A stretch of DNA of 64,000 nt, from positions 1,364,001 through 1,428,000 of the forward strand of contig NZ_FOIZ01000001.1 of the NCBI RefSeq assembly GCF_900109295.1, in the 5' to 3' direction. A program made the position numbers and the translations under genes. The first letter of the stretch is position 1. Every line of letters starts with the position of its first letter. The stretch is from Cognatiyoonia koreensis (GTDB lineage: Bacteria > Pseudomonadota > Alphaproteobacteria > Rhodobacterales > Rhodobacteraceae). This document shows, in pieces, positions 26,319-35,300 of this stretch. The notes beneath the pieces are model-generated. The model saw only the letters and a program-made list of their open reading frames with translations, did no database searches and was not told the DNA's origin.

Positions 26319-26642
26319 ATCGCCTGATCTTTCACGCCCGCGCCATTCCGCGGCTTTCAGAAAATAATGCGCGATCTTTCGGACGAGCCGCTTGATGGTC
26401 CGCAGGTCTGGACCAACCAAATCGTCCGGTCCCGTTCTGCGCCGACCGGTGCCGTTCTGTGCAGCCAGCGCGTGCTGGACAGTCTTAGGCCGATCACATC
26501 GGGCGCATCGTCCAATGCCTTGTTCCATGTGGTTATCCTGCGCTCAGTAGCCGAGCAAATCAGGAGTCGGCGGGTGCCCGCAACTGTGTGATTTGCCCTT
26601 CCCGTCTGCCACACCTATCTTTTGCGGGAACAGGGGGACGAC
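26319..26642. other. Non-coding stretch between dnaB and the coiled-coil membrane protein
   Basis: Short open frames exist here on both strands (for example plus 26367-26591, 74 codons), but they lack a ribosome site or any recognisable domain, and I do not call them genes. The main structure is a two-tier hairpin at 26555-26596. The remainder may hold the promoter for the downstream pair. Confidence 0.4.
26555..26596 (+). other. Two-tier inverted repeat (structured leader candidate)
   Basis: Outer arms GCAAATCA (26555-26562) and TGATTTGC (26589-26596) are perfect complements. Inside, after 7-nt internal loops, lies GCGGG-TG-CCCGC (26570-26581). No T run follows. It ends 46 bp before the start of the next gene, so it may be a 5'-UTR structure or an operator. 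Confidence 0.45.
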
Positions 26643-27929
26643 ATGACGAACGCACCATTATCCCGGACAGAGGCCCGCAATGTGCGCAATGCGCACGAAC
26701 TGGAAACGAACCTTGGCTGGCTTGATACGATTACGGGAACAGCACTCGGTGTACTCGCCGTTGCATCCGGCATCTATACGTACCTTGGCGTCTCCTCACT
26801 GCTGGATGACAATGGCGCGCTGTCGATCTTCGCAGCGCTCGCCTATTCAGTCGCCGTGTCTGTCGGCATTTTCGTCTTCTGGTCCTACATGATGAAACTG
26901 CTCCCCGTCGTGCGTACGGCAGCATCGCGGATCGGACTATTCATCGCGATGCTGCTGGGGTCAGGCGCGATCATCGCCATGTCATCCTGGCTGAACGCGG
27001 CGGCCCTCGCTGGTGCGGCAGCCGTCGAACAGCATCTGGCGGAAACCGTGCAGGATTATCAGGCTGCCCTTGAACGGGCGGACGAGATCGCACAATCAGG
27101 GCAGTCGCTTGTGCTGGACGTCGCACGCACGCGCCAGTCATTTCAGGATCTGGCCGAACAGGAAGCGACCGGCCAGTTGTCCGGCTTTGCAGGCCAAGGG
27201 GCGGTCTTCCGGCTCTTGCGACAAAAGACCGATGAACTGGCTTCACTTGAACAGCAGATCGCCGATCAACAACCGCGCGTCGAAGCGGCTTTCGCCGAAG
27301 GCAATGCGATCCTGTCGCGAATGCGCGCGCTGACAGTCGAACAAGGTCCGGTCGAAGCGCGCTCCGTTCTCTTCTCCGAAGAAGCCGTGCGCTTGGCGAA
27401 CGTGATCACGCAATTGCGCCAGTTGTCTGTCGCACCCCTTGTCGAACGGGCCGCGAACGATCTCAAGAACTCGGTCGTGCTCCCGCAACTTGACGGGGCC
27501 AATCAGGACACGCGTGATGGCCAGCAAGCAACCATCGACTCTGTCATGACGGTCCTTGCACAGCGGGCCGATGGCCTTTCCGCGGCTGCAAGTGCAGTAC
27601 TGTCGATGGAGCCACCGCAAGACACGACATACACGCCACTGTCATCGGCGGATGCCGTGATCAAATATGCCGGGAACTTTGTGCCCAGCTGGGCCGGAGC
27701 CATCGCAATTGACCTGCTTCCGGCTGTGTTGGTTCTGATCGTCACGATTACGCAAGCCGCCATCCGTGCCGGTCGCGAGGGCGCTGCGACCGAGGACCTC
27801 CTCACACTCGCCGAATTACGCGCGGCGGTCGGCGCGATCCGAGATATGGAACAGTCACTTGACCAGCGACACCCGCCAGCGCCACCCGTGCCGCTAAAGG
27901 AAGTTGACCGAAAGACACCTGCAGAATGA
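26643..27929 (+). CDS. Membrane protein with long periplasmic coiled coil, paired with a ClpP-like protein
   Basis: A 428-residue protein. Three membrane helices lie in the first 120 residues (for example ITGTALGVLAVASGIYTYLG, IFAALAYSVAVSVGIFVFW, GLFIAMLLGSGAIIAMSSWL). A helical coiled-coil-prone region of about 230 residues follows, rich in Glu, Gln and Ala, then one more helix near the C-terminus (AIAIDLLPAVLVLIVTITQA) and a short charged tail. The layout recalls DUF4407-type proteins, but I cannot confirm it. ATG 26643 follows GGGGGACGAC. It overlaps the ClpP-like gene by ATGA, so the two are coupled and probably work together at the membrane. Confidence 0.75.
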   Translation: MTNAPLSRTEARNVRNAHELETNLGWLDTITGTALGVLAVASGIYTYLGVSSLLDDNGALSIFAALAYSVAVSVGIFVFWSYMMKLLPVVRTAASRIGLFIAMLLGSGAIIAMSSWLNAAALAGAAAVEQHLAETVQDYQAALERADEIAQSGQSLVLDVARTRQSFQDLAEQEATGQLSGFAGQGAVFRLLRQKTDELASLEQQIADQQPRVEAAFAEGNAILSRMRALTVEQGPVEARSVLFSEEAVRLANVITQLRQLSVAPLVERAANDLKNSVVLPQLDGANQDTRDGQQATIDSVMTVLAQRADGLSAAASAVLSMEPPQDTTYTPLSSADAVIKYAGNFVPSWAGAIAIDLLPAVLVLIVTITQAAIRAGREGAATEDLLTLAELRAAVGAIRDMEQSLDQRHPPAPPVPLKEVDRKTPAE

Positions 27930-28705
27930 AAACCTATGACACAACGCGCATTCTGCGCTGGGTGTTTGGCCTGCAACTCGTCTTCGCAGCTGTTCTGCTA
28001 TCGGGCGATCTGATCCGCGTACTGCCACAAATCGCCTTCCCGTCCTCCGCGCCGGAACTGACCCAACCACTCGGCCCCGGCGATCAGACCCGTCGCTATG
28101 ATCCGTCCGACATCACACCGCGGCAGGCCCGCCCCGGATCGCGTCCAATCCCCGTGACAGAAGACATGCCATCGCGTCTGCTGTTCGAATACGTCAGCTG
28201 GAACAACGAACCTACAGTCACCATCACGGGACAGATTGGAGCAGGTGACGCTGACCGGTTCCTCGACTTTCTCAAAGACAATCAAACCACACCGGTGCAG
28301 GCCTATCTCAACAGTCCCGGAGGCTCTGTACAGGACGCTTTGGCCATCGGTCGTGAAATGCGGCGTTTGGAAATGAACAGCGCGATGACAGCCAGCGACA
28401 TCTGCCTGTCGGCCTGCCCCTATCTTCTAGCGGCAGGCATGAACCGGACAGTGGAAGACGGGGCGCTGGTCGGTGTTCACCAGCATTTCTTCGGCGAGAA
28501 CACCGCCCTGCCCGCCTTTCTCGCTGTGGAAGACATCCAACGCGGTCAGGGAGAGGTCATGGCGTATCTTGATGACATGGGCATCGACCCGTTGATCATG
28601 CAGCACGCACTGGTCACACCACCAGATGAGATTTACCTGCTCACCCCCGAAGAATTGGAACGCTACGGGTTGGTCGGTAGCACAGCAGAGGTCGCGCCTG
28701 AATAA
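27926..28705 (+). CDS. Membrane-anchored ClpP/crotonase-fold serine protease-like protein
   Basis: A 259-residue protein with an N-terminal membrane anchor (residues 9-27) and a proline-rich linker. The rest has a ClpP-like fold: AYLNSPGGSVQDALAIG resembles the oxyanion strand and helix; the nucleophile position is S162 in CLSACPYLLAAG; the His position is in LVGVHQHFF (H185/H187). A downstream Asp could complete a Ser-His-Asp triad. It resembles COG3904-type predicted periplasmic proteins. Whether it is an active protease is unproven. It is translationally coupled to the coiled-coil membrane protein. Confidence 0.75.
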   Translation: MKTYDTTRILRWVFGLQLVFAAVLLSGDLIRVLPQIAFPSSAPELTQPLGPGDQTRRYDPSDITPRQARPGSRPIPVTEDMPSRLLFEYVSWNNEPTVTITGQIGAGDADRFLDFLKDNQTTPVQAYLNSPGGSVQDALAIGREMRRLEMNSAMTASDICLSACPYLLAAGMNRTVEDGALVGVHQHFFGENTALPAFLAVEDIQRGQGEVMAYLDDMGIDPLIMQHALVTPPDEIYLLTPEELERYGLVGSTAEVAPE

Positions 28706-28834
28706 CAAACCAGCCGCCCTGACCCCGGTGATGATGCAAAAACACACCAACGGGGCGGCGCGCAGGACACCGTCGCCAGACGCGCAGCTCTGCCGGACTT
28801 GCCACAACCTCAAAGCCCTGCCACAAGACGGCGC

Positions 28835-29872
28835 ATGAGTACCGGACACCTGACAATCGACCTCGATGCGCTGATCGCCAACTGGCGCGCGCTCGATCAC
28901 TATACCAACTGCGAGACAGCCGCCGTCGTTAAGGCAGACGGCTACGGGCTTGGTGCCGGACGGGTGGCCAAGGCGCTGGCACAGGCTGGCGTACGCAAGT
29001 TTTTCGTGGCCGTCGCCGAAGAAGGGGCCGCCGTGCGTCAGGCACTGGGTCCGGGTCCGGAAATCAGCGTGTTCTCAGGGCATATGCGTGGTGACACGGA
29101 CATGATCCACGATCTGCACCTGACACCGATGCTCAACTCCATCCAACAGATCACCCGCCATCTGGAAGCGCTGCCCGGCCATCCGTTCGGCTTGCAACTG
29201 GACACAGGCATGAACAGGCTCGGCATGGAGTGGGACGAGTGGGCGGCGATTGCGGAAACGGCGCTGAAACAGCGCCCGACACTGGTGATGAGTCACCTCG
29301 CCTGCGCCGATGAAGCCGACCACCCGATGAACGCCTACCAGCTTGATGTCTTCCATCAGATGACTGACGGGATCAGTACGCCACGCAGCCTAGCGGCAAC
29401 AGGGGGAATTCTTCTGGGCAAGGAATACCATTTCGACCTGACCCGCCCCGGTATCGGCATCTACGGCGGCGAACCTTTCGGCACCGCGCAAAAGGTCGTG
29501 CGCATGGACCTGCCGGTCATCCAGATCAGACACCTCGATGAAGGTGAAGTTGTCGGCTACGGCAACACGTGGCAATGCACGCGGCCGACGGACATCGCGA
29601 CGGTGTCTGCAGGCTATGCTGACGGTCTGATCCGGGCGATGTCGGACAAGGCGACACTCTGGTTCGAGGATTCCCCCTGCCCGCTTGTAGGCCGTGTTTC
29701 AATGGACCTGCTGACCGTAGACGTCACTGACCTGACGGAAACGCCGCACGCCCTGACGCTGCTTGGCCCCAACCAAACGGTTGATGATCTGGCCCGCGAC
29801 GCAGGTACCATCGGATACGAGATCCTCACGTCTCTCGGGCCGCGCTACACGCGGCGCTATCAGTCGCGATGA
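28835..29872 (+). CDS. alr: Alanine racemase
   Basis: A 345-residue PLP enzyme making D-alanine for peptidoglycan. The PLP-binding Lys is K33 in [12 protein letters not shown], and the opposite catalytic Tyr is Y242 in VVGYGNTWQ. Fold-type III motifs [10 protein letters not shown] and [11 protein letters not shown] are intact. I chose ATG 28835 ([17 protein letters not shown]), since an upstream in-frame start adds residues without family match. It overlaps the MlaE-like gene start by ATGA. Confidence 0.95.
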   Translation: MSTGHLTIDLDALIANWRALDHYTNCETAAVVKADGYGLGAGRVAKALAQAGVRKFFVAVAEEGAAVRQALGPGPEISVFSGHMRGDTDMIHDLHLTPMLNSIQQITRHLEALPGHPFGLQLDTGMNRLGMEWDEWAAIAETALKQRPTLVMSHLACADEADHPMNAYQLDVFHQMTDGISTPRSLAATGGILLGKEYHFDLTRPGIGIYGGEPFGTAQKVVRMDLPVIQIRHLDEGEVVGYGNTWQCTRPTDIATVSAGYADGLIRAMSDKATLWFEDSPCPLVGRVSMDLLTVDVTDLTETPHALTLLGPNQTVDDLARDAGTIGYEILTSLGPRYTRRYQSR

Positions 29873-30645
29873 TCCGGCTGCTGGCCGCGATCGGGGCAGC
29901 CACACTCGCGCTGCTGGCGGCAATCGGCCGGGTCAGCATGTTCACCGCAGAAACTCTGTCGCACCTGGTGCGCGGCCCGTTCTACGGGCGGGCCTTCGGA
30001 GTTGCACTGCTCCAGATCGGCTATTTTTCCTTGCCAGTCGTCGGCTTGACCGCGCTTTTTACTGGAGGTGCCTTGGCGCTGCAGATCTACTCGGGCGGGG
30101 CGCGGTTCAGCGCAGAAGCTGTCGTTCCCCAGATCGTCGCCATCGGCATGGTGCGTGAACTTGGTCCCGTGCTCGTGGGACTGATGGTCGCGGCACGGGT
30201 GACGTCATCCATCGCGGCTGAAATCGCGACGATGAAGGTCACCGAACAGATCGACGCGCTGGTCACGCTTTCGACAAACCCTATGAAATACCTGACATTG
30301 CCGCGGGTATTGGCCGCAACGCTTGTCGTCCCCTTGCTCGTGGCGGTGGGCGATACGATCGGCATCCTCGGAGGCTACATCGTCGGCACGGAACGCTTGG
30401 GGTTCAACGCGGCCAGCTACTTGCAGAACACGGTCGATTTCCTCGAAGCCAAAGACATCATCTCGTCACTCGCCAAAGGTGCCGTGTTTGGATTCATCGC
30501 CGCCCTGATGGGCTGTTACTACGGAATGCATTCATCCGAAGGGGCCGCGGGTGTCGGCAGATCGACCAAAGGGGCGGTCGTTGCAGCCTCCGTTCTCATC
30601 CTCGCGGCAAACTTCTTCCTCACAGAAGCGTTCTTTTCGGCATGA
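29869..30645 (+). CDS. mlaE: MlaE/YrbE family ABC permease
   Basis: A 258-residue integral membrane permease of the MlaE/YrbE family, which moves phospholipids between inner and outer membrane. The conserved segment [30 protein letters not shown] and the EQIDAL box ([19 protein letters not shown]) are typical. It is coupled to mlaF by ATGA, forming an ABC core. No MlaD (MCE), MlaC or MlaB gene is nearby in this window, so partners must be encoded elsewhere. Confidence 0.93.
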   Translation: MIRLLAAIGAATLALLAAIGRVSMFTAETLSHLVRGPFYGRAFGVALLQIGYFSLPVVGLTALFTGGALALQIYSGGARFSAEAVVPQIVAIGMVRELGPVLVGLMVAARVTSSIAAEIATMKVTEQIDALVTLSTNPMKYLTLPRVLAATLVVPLLVAVGDTIGILGGYIVGTERLGFNAASYLQNTVDFLEAKDIISSLAKGAVFGFIAALMGCYYGMHSSEGAAGVGRSTKGAVVAASVLILAANFFLTEAFFSA

Positions 30646-31364
30646 TCCATCTGCGCGATGTTCATAAATCCTTCGGCGGGCACAAGGTGCTTGATGGGGT
30701 TACGCTTGATGTGGCCAAGGGTGAAAGCCTTGTGGTGATCGGCGGCTCCGGTGCAGGCAAATCCGTACTGATCAAATGCATCCTCGGTCTGGTCGCAGCC
30801 GACAGCGGGACGATCACCGTCGACGGAAAGCCAAAGATAGAATTCGCGCATTTCGGGATGCTGTTTCAAGGTGCCGCACTATTCGACAGCCTGCCCGTTT
30901 GGCAGAATGTCGCTTTCCGCCATCTTCAGACCGGCATATCGCGCAATCAAGCGAAGGATATTGCAATCGCAAAGCTGCGCCGAGTAGGTCTGTCTGCCGA
31001 CAACGCTGATAAATACCCCGCAGAACTGTCGGGCGGGATGCAAAAACGGGCCGGTCTCGCGCGGGCCATCGCCACCGAGCCGTCCATCATCTTTTTCGAC
31101 GAACCGACCACCGGCCTCGATCCGATCATGGCGGGCGTCATCAACCGTCTGATCCGCGAAATCGTCACCGAAATGGGCGCGACGACCATTACAATCACGC
31201 ACGACATGACCAGTGTGCATGCCATTGCGGACAAAGTCGCGATGCTGCACGCTGGCAAAGTGCAATGGACAGGAAAAACGTCCGAAATTGCGGCATCAGA
31301 CGATCCCCACCTGATGCAATTCATCCACGGCAGTGCAGACGGTCCAATCTCAACAGTGCGCTAA
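30642..31364 (+). CDS. mlaF: MlaF-type ABC ATPase
   Basis: A 240-residue ATPase. Walker A GGSGAGKS, signature LSGGMQKR (the M and K version common in MlaF), Walker B IIFFDEPTTGLDP, and H-loop ITHDMTS are present. It drives the MlaE-like permease encoded just upstream, with which it overlaps. A weak hairpin follows (31372-31390). Confidence 0.94.
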   Translation: MIHLRDVHKSFGGHKVLDGVTLDVAKGESLVVIGGSGAGKSVLIKCILGLVAADSGTITVDGKPKIEFAHFGMLFQGAALFDSLPVWQNVAFRHLQTGISRNQAKDIAIAKLRRVGLSADNADKYPAELSGGMQKRAGLARAIATEPSIIFFDEPTTGLDPIMAGVINRLIREIVTEMGATTITITHDMTSVHAIADKVAMLHAGKVQWTGKTSEIAASDDPHLMQFIHGSADGPISTVR

Positions 31365-31713
31365 CGATTCGGCGGTCGGACCGCAATTTTGTGTCGTGAT
31401 TTGATGCAATTGCGAAATAATTGCGTCTTCAGCGTAACAGTATCCGAGGAATTCGAACTCACCCGTGATGGGGTATCGGGATCGGACACCTGATCAAGAT
31501 AAGGTGCCGGGCATCGCTGGCACTACCGGAAATTGTGACGGAATTGCGGCGCGACCCCCAGCGATTGTTTCAAAACAGCAGACAATCAGCGCCCAGACCT
31601 CCGTTTAGGTTCGAAAAACAACAGAATTGCGACCGACTTTCATTTTTCTCCCATAGACGTAGGCAGTTATTCGCTTATCCTAAGGTTAATTCGATGTAAC
31701 GCGTTTTGGGGGA
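31365..31713. other. Non-coding stretch with AATTGCG repeats
   Basis: No gene is seen in these 349 bp. AATTGCG occurs four times on the plus strand (31408, 31419, 31542, 31625), and its reverse complement CGCAATT occurs once (31382). The first two sit in the inverted repeat GCAATT-7 nt-AATTGC (31406-31424). It may be the control region of the gene at 31714, or encode a small RNA. Confidence 0.4.
31372..31390 (+). terminator. Weak terminator candidate after mlaF
   Basis: GCGGTC-G-GACCGC is a short inverted repeat 8 bp after the mlaF stop, followed by AATTTT. The effective stem is only about 5 bp with a 3-nt loop, and the T run is short. Confidence 0.35.
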
Positions 31714-32490
31714 ATGCAGCCAGTGACCACTGTATCCACGTTTCGAACACTTGGCCGAGCTTTTCATTTCGTGTCCCTTTTTTTGGTCGCCTGCCTCGGC
31801 ATGGGTGCCGTTTTCTATACAATCGCGTCCGCAATTGGATACGCGCCCTGGCTCTATTTTCCGCTGACATTCGGTGACGTCACTTACACTGGCGCAGGCA
31901 TGTATCTACAGATTGCAATCATGATCGCAATCGGTGCCTGGATGTTCTTCCTTCCGACCAATGCCAGAATCGTTGCGCTGGAAAACAGCCATCGCAGATT
32001 TGCGCTATCGATGGAGGACATCGCACGCGCCTATCATCTTTGTCACACGGCGGACCGGGCCGGTCTGTTCACCATGTCATCCGAATTCGATCAGGTCCGC
32101 GAACGGCTTGCCTACCTGCGCGACCACCCGGAGCTTGAAAAACTCGAACACGGGGTTTTGGAAGTTGCCGCCCAGATGAGCCAGCAGTCGCGCCATCTGG
32201 CCGATGTCTATTCCGACGAAAAGGTCGCGCGGGCCAAAGAATTCCTGCGCCAGCGACAGGAAGAGGCAGAAAATCAACAAGCCAAGATCGTCGAAGCCCT
32301 GCACCATTGTCAGGAAATCCGCACTTGGGCTCAGCAGGTCGAACTCGAAGAAAGCATCGTCGCCAGCCAGCTGTCGCAGCTGGATGAAAAGCTACAGGCG
32401 GCGCTACCAATACTGGGTTATGCGCTGGAACACGATGAAAGCGACGCCACCAACGTTGTCGAACTGCCAAAGAAACCCGCAGCGGAATAG
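31714..32490 (+). CDS. Two-helix membrane protein with coiled coil, conserved hypothetical
   Basis: A 258-residue protein with two N-terminal membrane helices (LFLVACLGMGAVFYTIASAI and YLQIAIMIAIGAWMFFLPTN) and a long cytoplasmic alpha-helical region rich in Glu and Gln (residues 85-240). Similar proteins in this group are sometimes labelled DNA repair protein, perhaps from weak coiled-coil similarity; nothing here supports that. The first ATG (31714) lies too close to GGGGGA; GTG 31723 at 9 nt would be a better-spaced start. Confidence 0.65.
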   Translation: MQPVTTVSTFRTLGRAFHFVSLFLVACLGMGAVFYTIASAIGYAPWLYFPLTFGDVTYTGAGMYLQIAIMIAIGAWMFFLPTNARIVALENSHRRFALSMEDIARAYHLCHTADRAGLFTMSSEFDQVRERLAYLRDHPELEKLEHGVLEVAAQMSQQSRHLADVYSDEKVARAKEFLRQRQEEAENQQAKIVEALHHCQEIRTWAQQVELEESIVASQLSQLDEKLQAALPILGYALEHDESDATNVVELPKKPAAE

Positions 32491-32544
32491 TTCTTGTCGT
32501 CAGGTGGTTGGCTCCCCATGTTGATCTGACAACAAGGGACGGCC

Positions 32545-33057
32545 ATGCTGACTATACTTCGTTATTGCAACCTCGCGCTTTTGATCCTCTTTCCAATCGC
32601 CTGGTTCGCGCCGCTCATGCGGGCCGGACTATCGTCGATCTTCGGGCTCGACGAAATCAGCGTCATTTCAGGGCTTCAATCACTGTGGAAGACGGACATT
32701 TTCCTCGCTCTGATGGTCACGGCCTTCGCTCTCTTTGCGCCGTACTTCAAGACGATCGGGCTGGCCCTGATCCATTTCAATCTTCTAAAGCGGAAAACGC
32801 TGCCGGTCCTGTCATGGCTCGGCAAGCTGGCAATGGCCGACATCTTCCTGATTGCGCTATATATCGTTGTCGCCAAAGGTGTCGGGATCGGCACCGTTGA
32901 GACCGCTTGGGGGATATATTTCTTTACCGCATGTATCCTCGCGTCCATCGTGATTTCAACCCTGACCGCCAAGGCATCACACAATGGAAATGCCGTTTCA
33001 AAGCTTGCAGAAAAAGACGCACGCGATGATCAGCCCGTCACCCGGACCGAAGTCTAG
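32545..33057 (+). CDS. Paraquat-inducible protein A (PqiA)-like membrane protein
   Basis: A 170-residue inner-membrane protein with about four helices. The segment LSWLGKLAMADIFLIALYIVV is close to the PqiA signature, and an N-terminal FPIAWFAPLM follows the family pattern. It lacks the Cys-rich zinc motif of the larger double-domain PqiA and represents a single domain. PqiA-family proteins are linked to MCE lipid transport; the upstream mlaEF pair makes such a link plausible but unproven. AAGGGAC precedes the start. Confidence 0.75.
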   Translation: MLTILRYCNLALLILFPIAWFAPLMRAGLSSIFGLDEISVISGLQSLWKTDIFLALMVTAFALFAPYFKTIGLALIHFNLLKRKTLPVLSWLGKLAMADIFLIALYIVVAKGVGIGTVETAWGIYFFTACILASIVISTLTAKASHNGNAVSKLAEKDARDDQPVTRTEV

Positions 33058-33179
33058 CGCAATATCATGCCTGTGGCGACCAGCGGTGAAAGGGCTTGGA
33101 TCAACCCTGTCGGCTTGAGTCTGAAAACCACGAAATCCCGACCATTGCCCCCGCTGCCGGATTGGTCCAAAAGGTGAAC

Positions 33180-34547
33180 ATGCCAAAGGATCTTACCTTC
33201 ACCTGTTCTGCCTGCGCCGCCAAAACCAGCAAATGGTCGGGGCGCTGCGACAATTGCGGTGAATGGAACACCATCACAGAAGACAAGGCGCTCACATCAG
33301 GTCCGAAAAAGAAGTCGTTGGGCGGGATGCGCGGCAACGTAATTACGCTGACCGACCTTGCAACGCAAGAAAAGGAACCACCACGCACCAAAGCAGGCGT
33401 TGACGAGCTTGATCGCGTCCTTGGCGGCGGCCTGACCAAGGCATCAGCCACACTGGTAGGGGGTGATCCTGGGATCGGCAAATCGACACTACTGTTGCAG
33501 GCAGCAGCGCGTTTTGCACGCAACGGTCTGAACGTGATTTATATTTCGGGTGAGGAATCCAATTCGCAGGTGCAAATGCGGGCACGCCGTCTTGGCCTGA
33601 CCGAAAGCCCGGTCAAACTTGCCGCGGAAACGAACCTGCGCGATATCCTCACAACGCTCGAAGTCGAAAAACCAGATCTGGCCATCATCGACTCGATCCA
33701 GACGATGTGGGCGGACAACGTGGAAAGCGCCCCGGGGTCAGTCTCGCAGGTGCGCTCTTCCGCGCACGAACTGACCACATTCGCCAAGCGCAATGGCATG
33801 TCTGTCATCCTCGTGGGCCATGTGACAAAGGAAGGCGCGATTGCAGGACCGCGTGTCGTCGAACACATGGTCGATACAGTTCTGTACTTTGAAGGGGAAC
33901 GCGGCCACCAGTTCCGCATTCTGCGGTCGGTCAAGAACCGGTTCGGACCGGCGGACGAGATCGGCGTCTTCGAAATGACGGACAAAGGACTGGCCGAAGT
34001 CAAGAATCCGTCGGCGCTGTTTCTGTCCGAACGCGGTGCGCCTGCGCCGGGTTCTGTCGTTTTTGCGGGGATCGAAGGCACGCGACCGGTGCTTTGCGAG
34101 ATCCAGGCCCTTGTGGCCCCCTCGCCACACAGCCAACCACGCCGTTCTGTGGTCGGATGGGACGGCAACCGCCTTGCCATGATCCTTGCCGTGCTGGAAT
34201 CGCGCTGCGGTGTGCCCTTTGCCGGATTGGACGTTTATCTGAATGTTGCTGGGGGTTTACGCATTTCCGAACCCGGCGCGGACCTGGCCGTCGCGGCAGC
34301 TTTGGTCAGCGCGCGCGAAGACTCCGCCCTGCCCGCTGAAGCCTGTGTTTTCGGAGAAATCAGCTTGTCTGGCGCGCTCAGACCTGTCGCACAGGCCGAA
34401 AATAGATTGAAAGAAGCCCAGAAACTTGGTTTTACCTCTGCCATAACGCCGCACCAAAAAAAACAGGTGACGGTTCCCGGATTGACCGTGCGCACAGCGC
34501 ATGATCTAGCCGGATTTGTAGAAGACGTGTTTGGGGCGCGTGACTAG
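33180..34547 (+). CDS. radA: DNA repair protein RadA
   Basis: A 455-residue RecA-like ATPase and helicase acting on recombination intermediates. The N-terminal zinc finger has Cys pairs in TCSACAAKT and GRCDNCGEW. Walker A is GDPGIGKST, the RadA-specific motif is KNRFGPADEIGVFEM, and the C-terminal Lon-like domain contains GGLRISEPGADLAVAAALVS and VFGEISLSGALRPV. I chose ATG 33180 (MPKDLTFTCS) with AAGG upstream; the longer frame is not family-like. cvpA follows after 14 bp. Confidence 0.95.
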   Translation: MPKDLTFTCSACAAKTSKWSGRCDNCGEWNTITEDKALTSGPKKKSLGGMRGNVITLTDLATQEKEPPRTKAGVDELDRVLGGGLTKASATLVGGDPGIGKSTLLLQAAARFARNGLNVIYISGEESNSQVQMRARRLGLTESPVKLAAETNLRDILTTLEVEKPDLAIIDSIQTMWADNVESAPGSVSQVRSSAHELTTFAKRNGMSVILVGHVTKEGAIAGPRVVEHMVDTVLYFEGERGHQFRILRSVKNRFGPADEIGVFEMTDKGLAEVKNPSALFLSERGAPAPGSVVFAGIEGTRPVLCEIQALVAPSPHSQPRRSVVGWDGNRLAMILAVLESRCGVPFAGLDVYLNVAGGLRISEPGADLAVAAALVSAREDSALPAEACVFGEISLSGALRPVAQAENRLKEAQKLGFTSAITPHQKKQVTVPGLTVRTAHDLAGFVEDVFGARD

Positions 34548-34561
34548 GCAGGAGAAAACCT

Positions 34562-35170
34562 ATGGAAGGTTTTACAATAATCGACGGCGTCGTCGCCGCC
34601 ATCATCGTGATTTCAGCCCTCTTGGCGTATTCACGCGGCTTTGTACGCGAAGCCATGGCAATCGCCGGATGGATCGGTGCGACGATCCTTGCGTTCATCT
34701 TTGCCGATCAGGTCAAGCCGCTGATCAAGCAAGTGCCCGTTCTCGGGGATTTCATCGGTGACAGCTGCGAACTCTCGGTCATCGCGGCGTTTGCTGCTGT
34801 TTTTGCGGTCGCGCTTGTGGTCGTGTCGATCTTTACGCCGCTGTTTTCGACAATCGTGCAGCGTTCCGCCCTTGGCGGTGTTGATCAGGCCTTCGGGTTT
34901 CTCTTCGGCGTCGCACGCGGCATCCTGTTGGTTGCTGTGGCCTTCTTTGTTTACCAGACGGTTCTGTCCACGCAGGAAATCGCGATGGTCAAGGACAGCC
35001 GCTCGGCTGCCGTCTTTGCGCAACTGACAGGCCAGATTGAAGATCGCGATCCCGAAGCAACGCTTAGCTGGATCACCACCCAATATGAACAACTCGTCGG
35101 CGATTGCGACGCACCGGCAGATGACGTCACGCCGCAAACACCGACAGAAGAAGCACCAGCAAGCGAGTAA
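34562..35170 (+). CDS. cvpA: CvpA family membrane protein
   Basis: A 202-residue CvpA/colicin V production family protein with four N-terminal membrane helices (residues about 1-130). Family-typical sequences are FTIIDGVVAAIIVISALLAY with the SRGFVREAMAIAGWIGA loop, and GGVDQAFGFLFGVARGILLV. The C-terminal tail is soluble and Thr/Ala/Pro rich. In E. coli cvpA lies upstream of purF, and the same order is kept here. AGGAG precedes the start. Confidence 0.92.
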   Translation: MEGFTIIDGVVAAIIVISALLAYSRGFVREAMAIAGWIGATILAFIFADQVKPLIKQVPVLGDFIGDSCELSVIAAFAAVFAVALVVVSIFTPLFSTIVQRSALGGVDQAFGFLFGVARGILLVAVAFFVYQTVLSTQEIAMVKDSRSAAVFAQLTGQIEDRDPEATLSWITTQYEQLVGDCDAPADDVTPQTPTEEAPASE

Positions 35171-35187
35171 GCCGCTGGTATCAAATC

Positions 35188-35218
35188 AAAAGCCCGGTCC
35201 TTAGCTGACCGGGCTTTT
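35188..35218 (+). terminator. Rho-independent terminator after cvpA
   Basis: AAAAGCCCGGTC, loop CTTAGCT, GACCGGGCTTTT form a 12-bp stem counting the A-T pairs, with a run of six T's at its 3' side. It lies 18 bp after the cvpA stop and separates radA-cvpA from purF. Confidence 0.92.
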
Positions 35219-35300
35219 TTCGTTGTATCGACTTCGTGACACCCCGGCCCGAGTCCGTTAAGAAACCCCCATCTGCCTTTCGGATTCGGAGCTGCCAAAC

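Noticed and set aside
26367..26591. 74-codon plus-strand frame between dnaB and the coiled-coil gene
   Set aside because: There is no ribosome site or recognisable family, and the frame runs through the hairpin.
31440..31520. tRNA-like sequence containing TTCGAACTC
   Set aside because: No acceptor or anticodon stem could be folded around it.
31686..31700. CtrA-like TTAA-N7-TAAC sequence before the gene at 31714
   Set aside because: The second half-site is shifted by one base from TTAA-N7-TTAA, so it does not fit the consensus.
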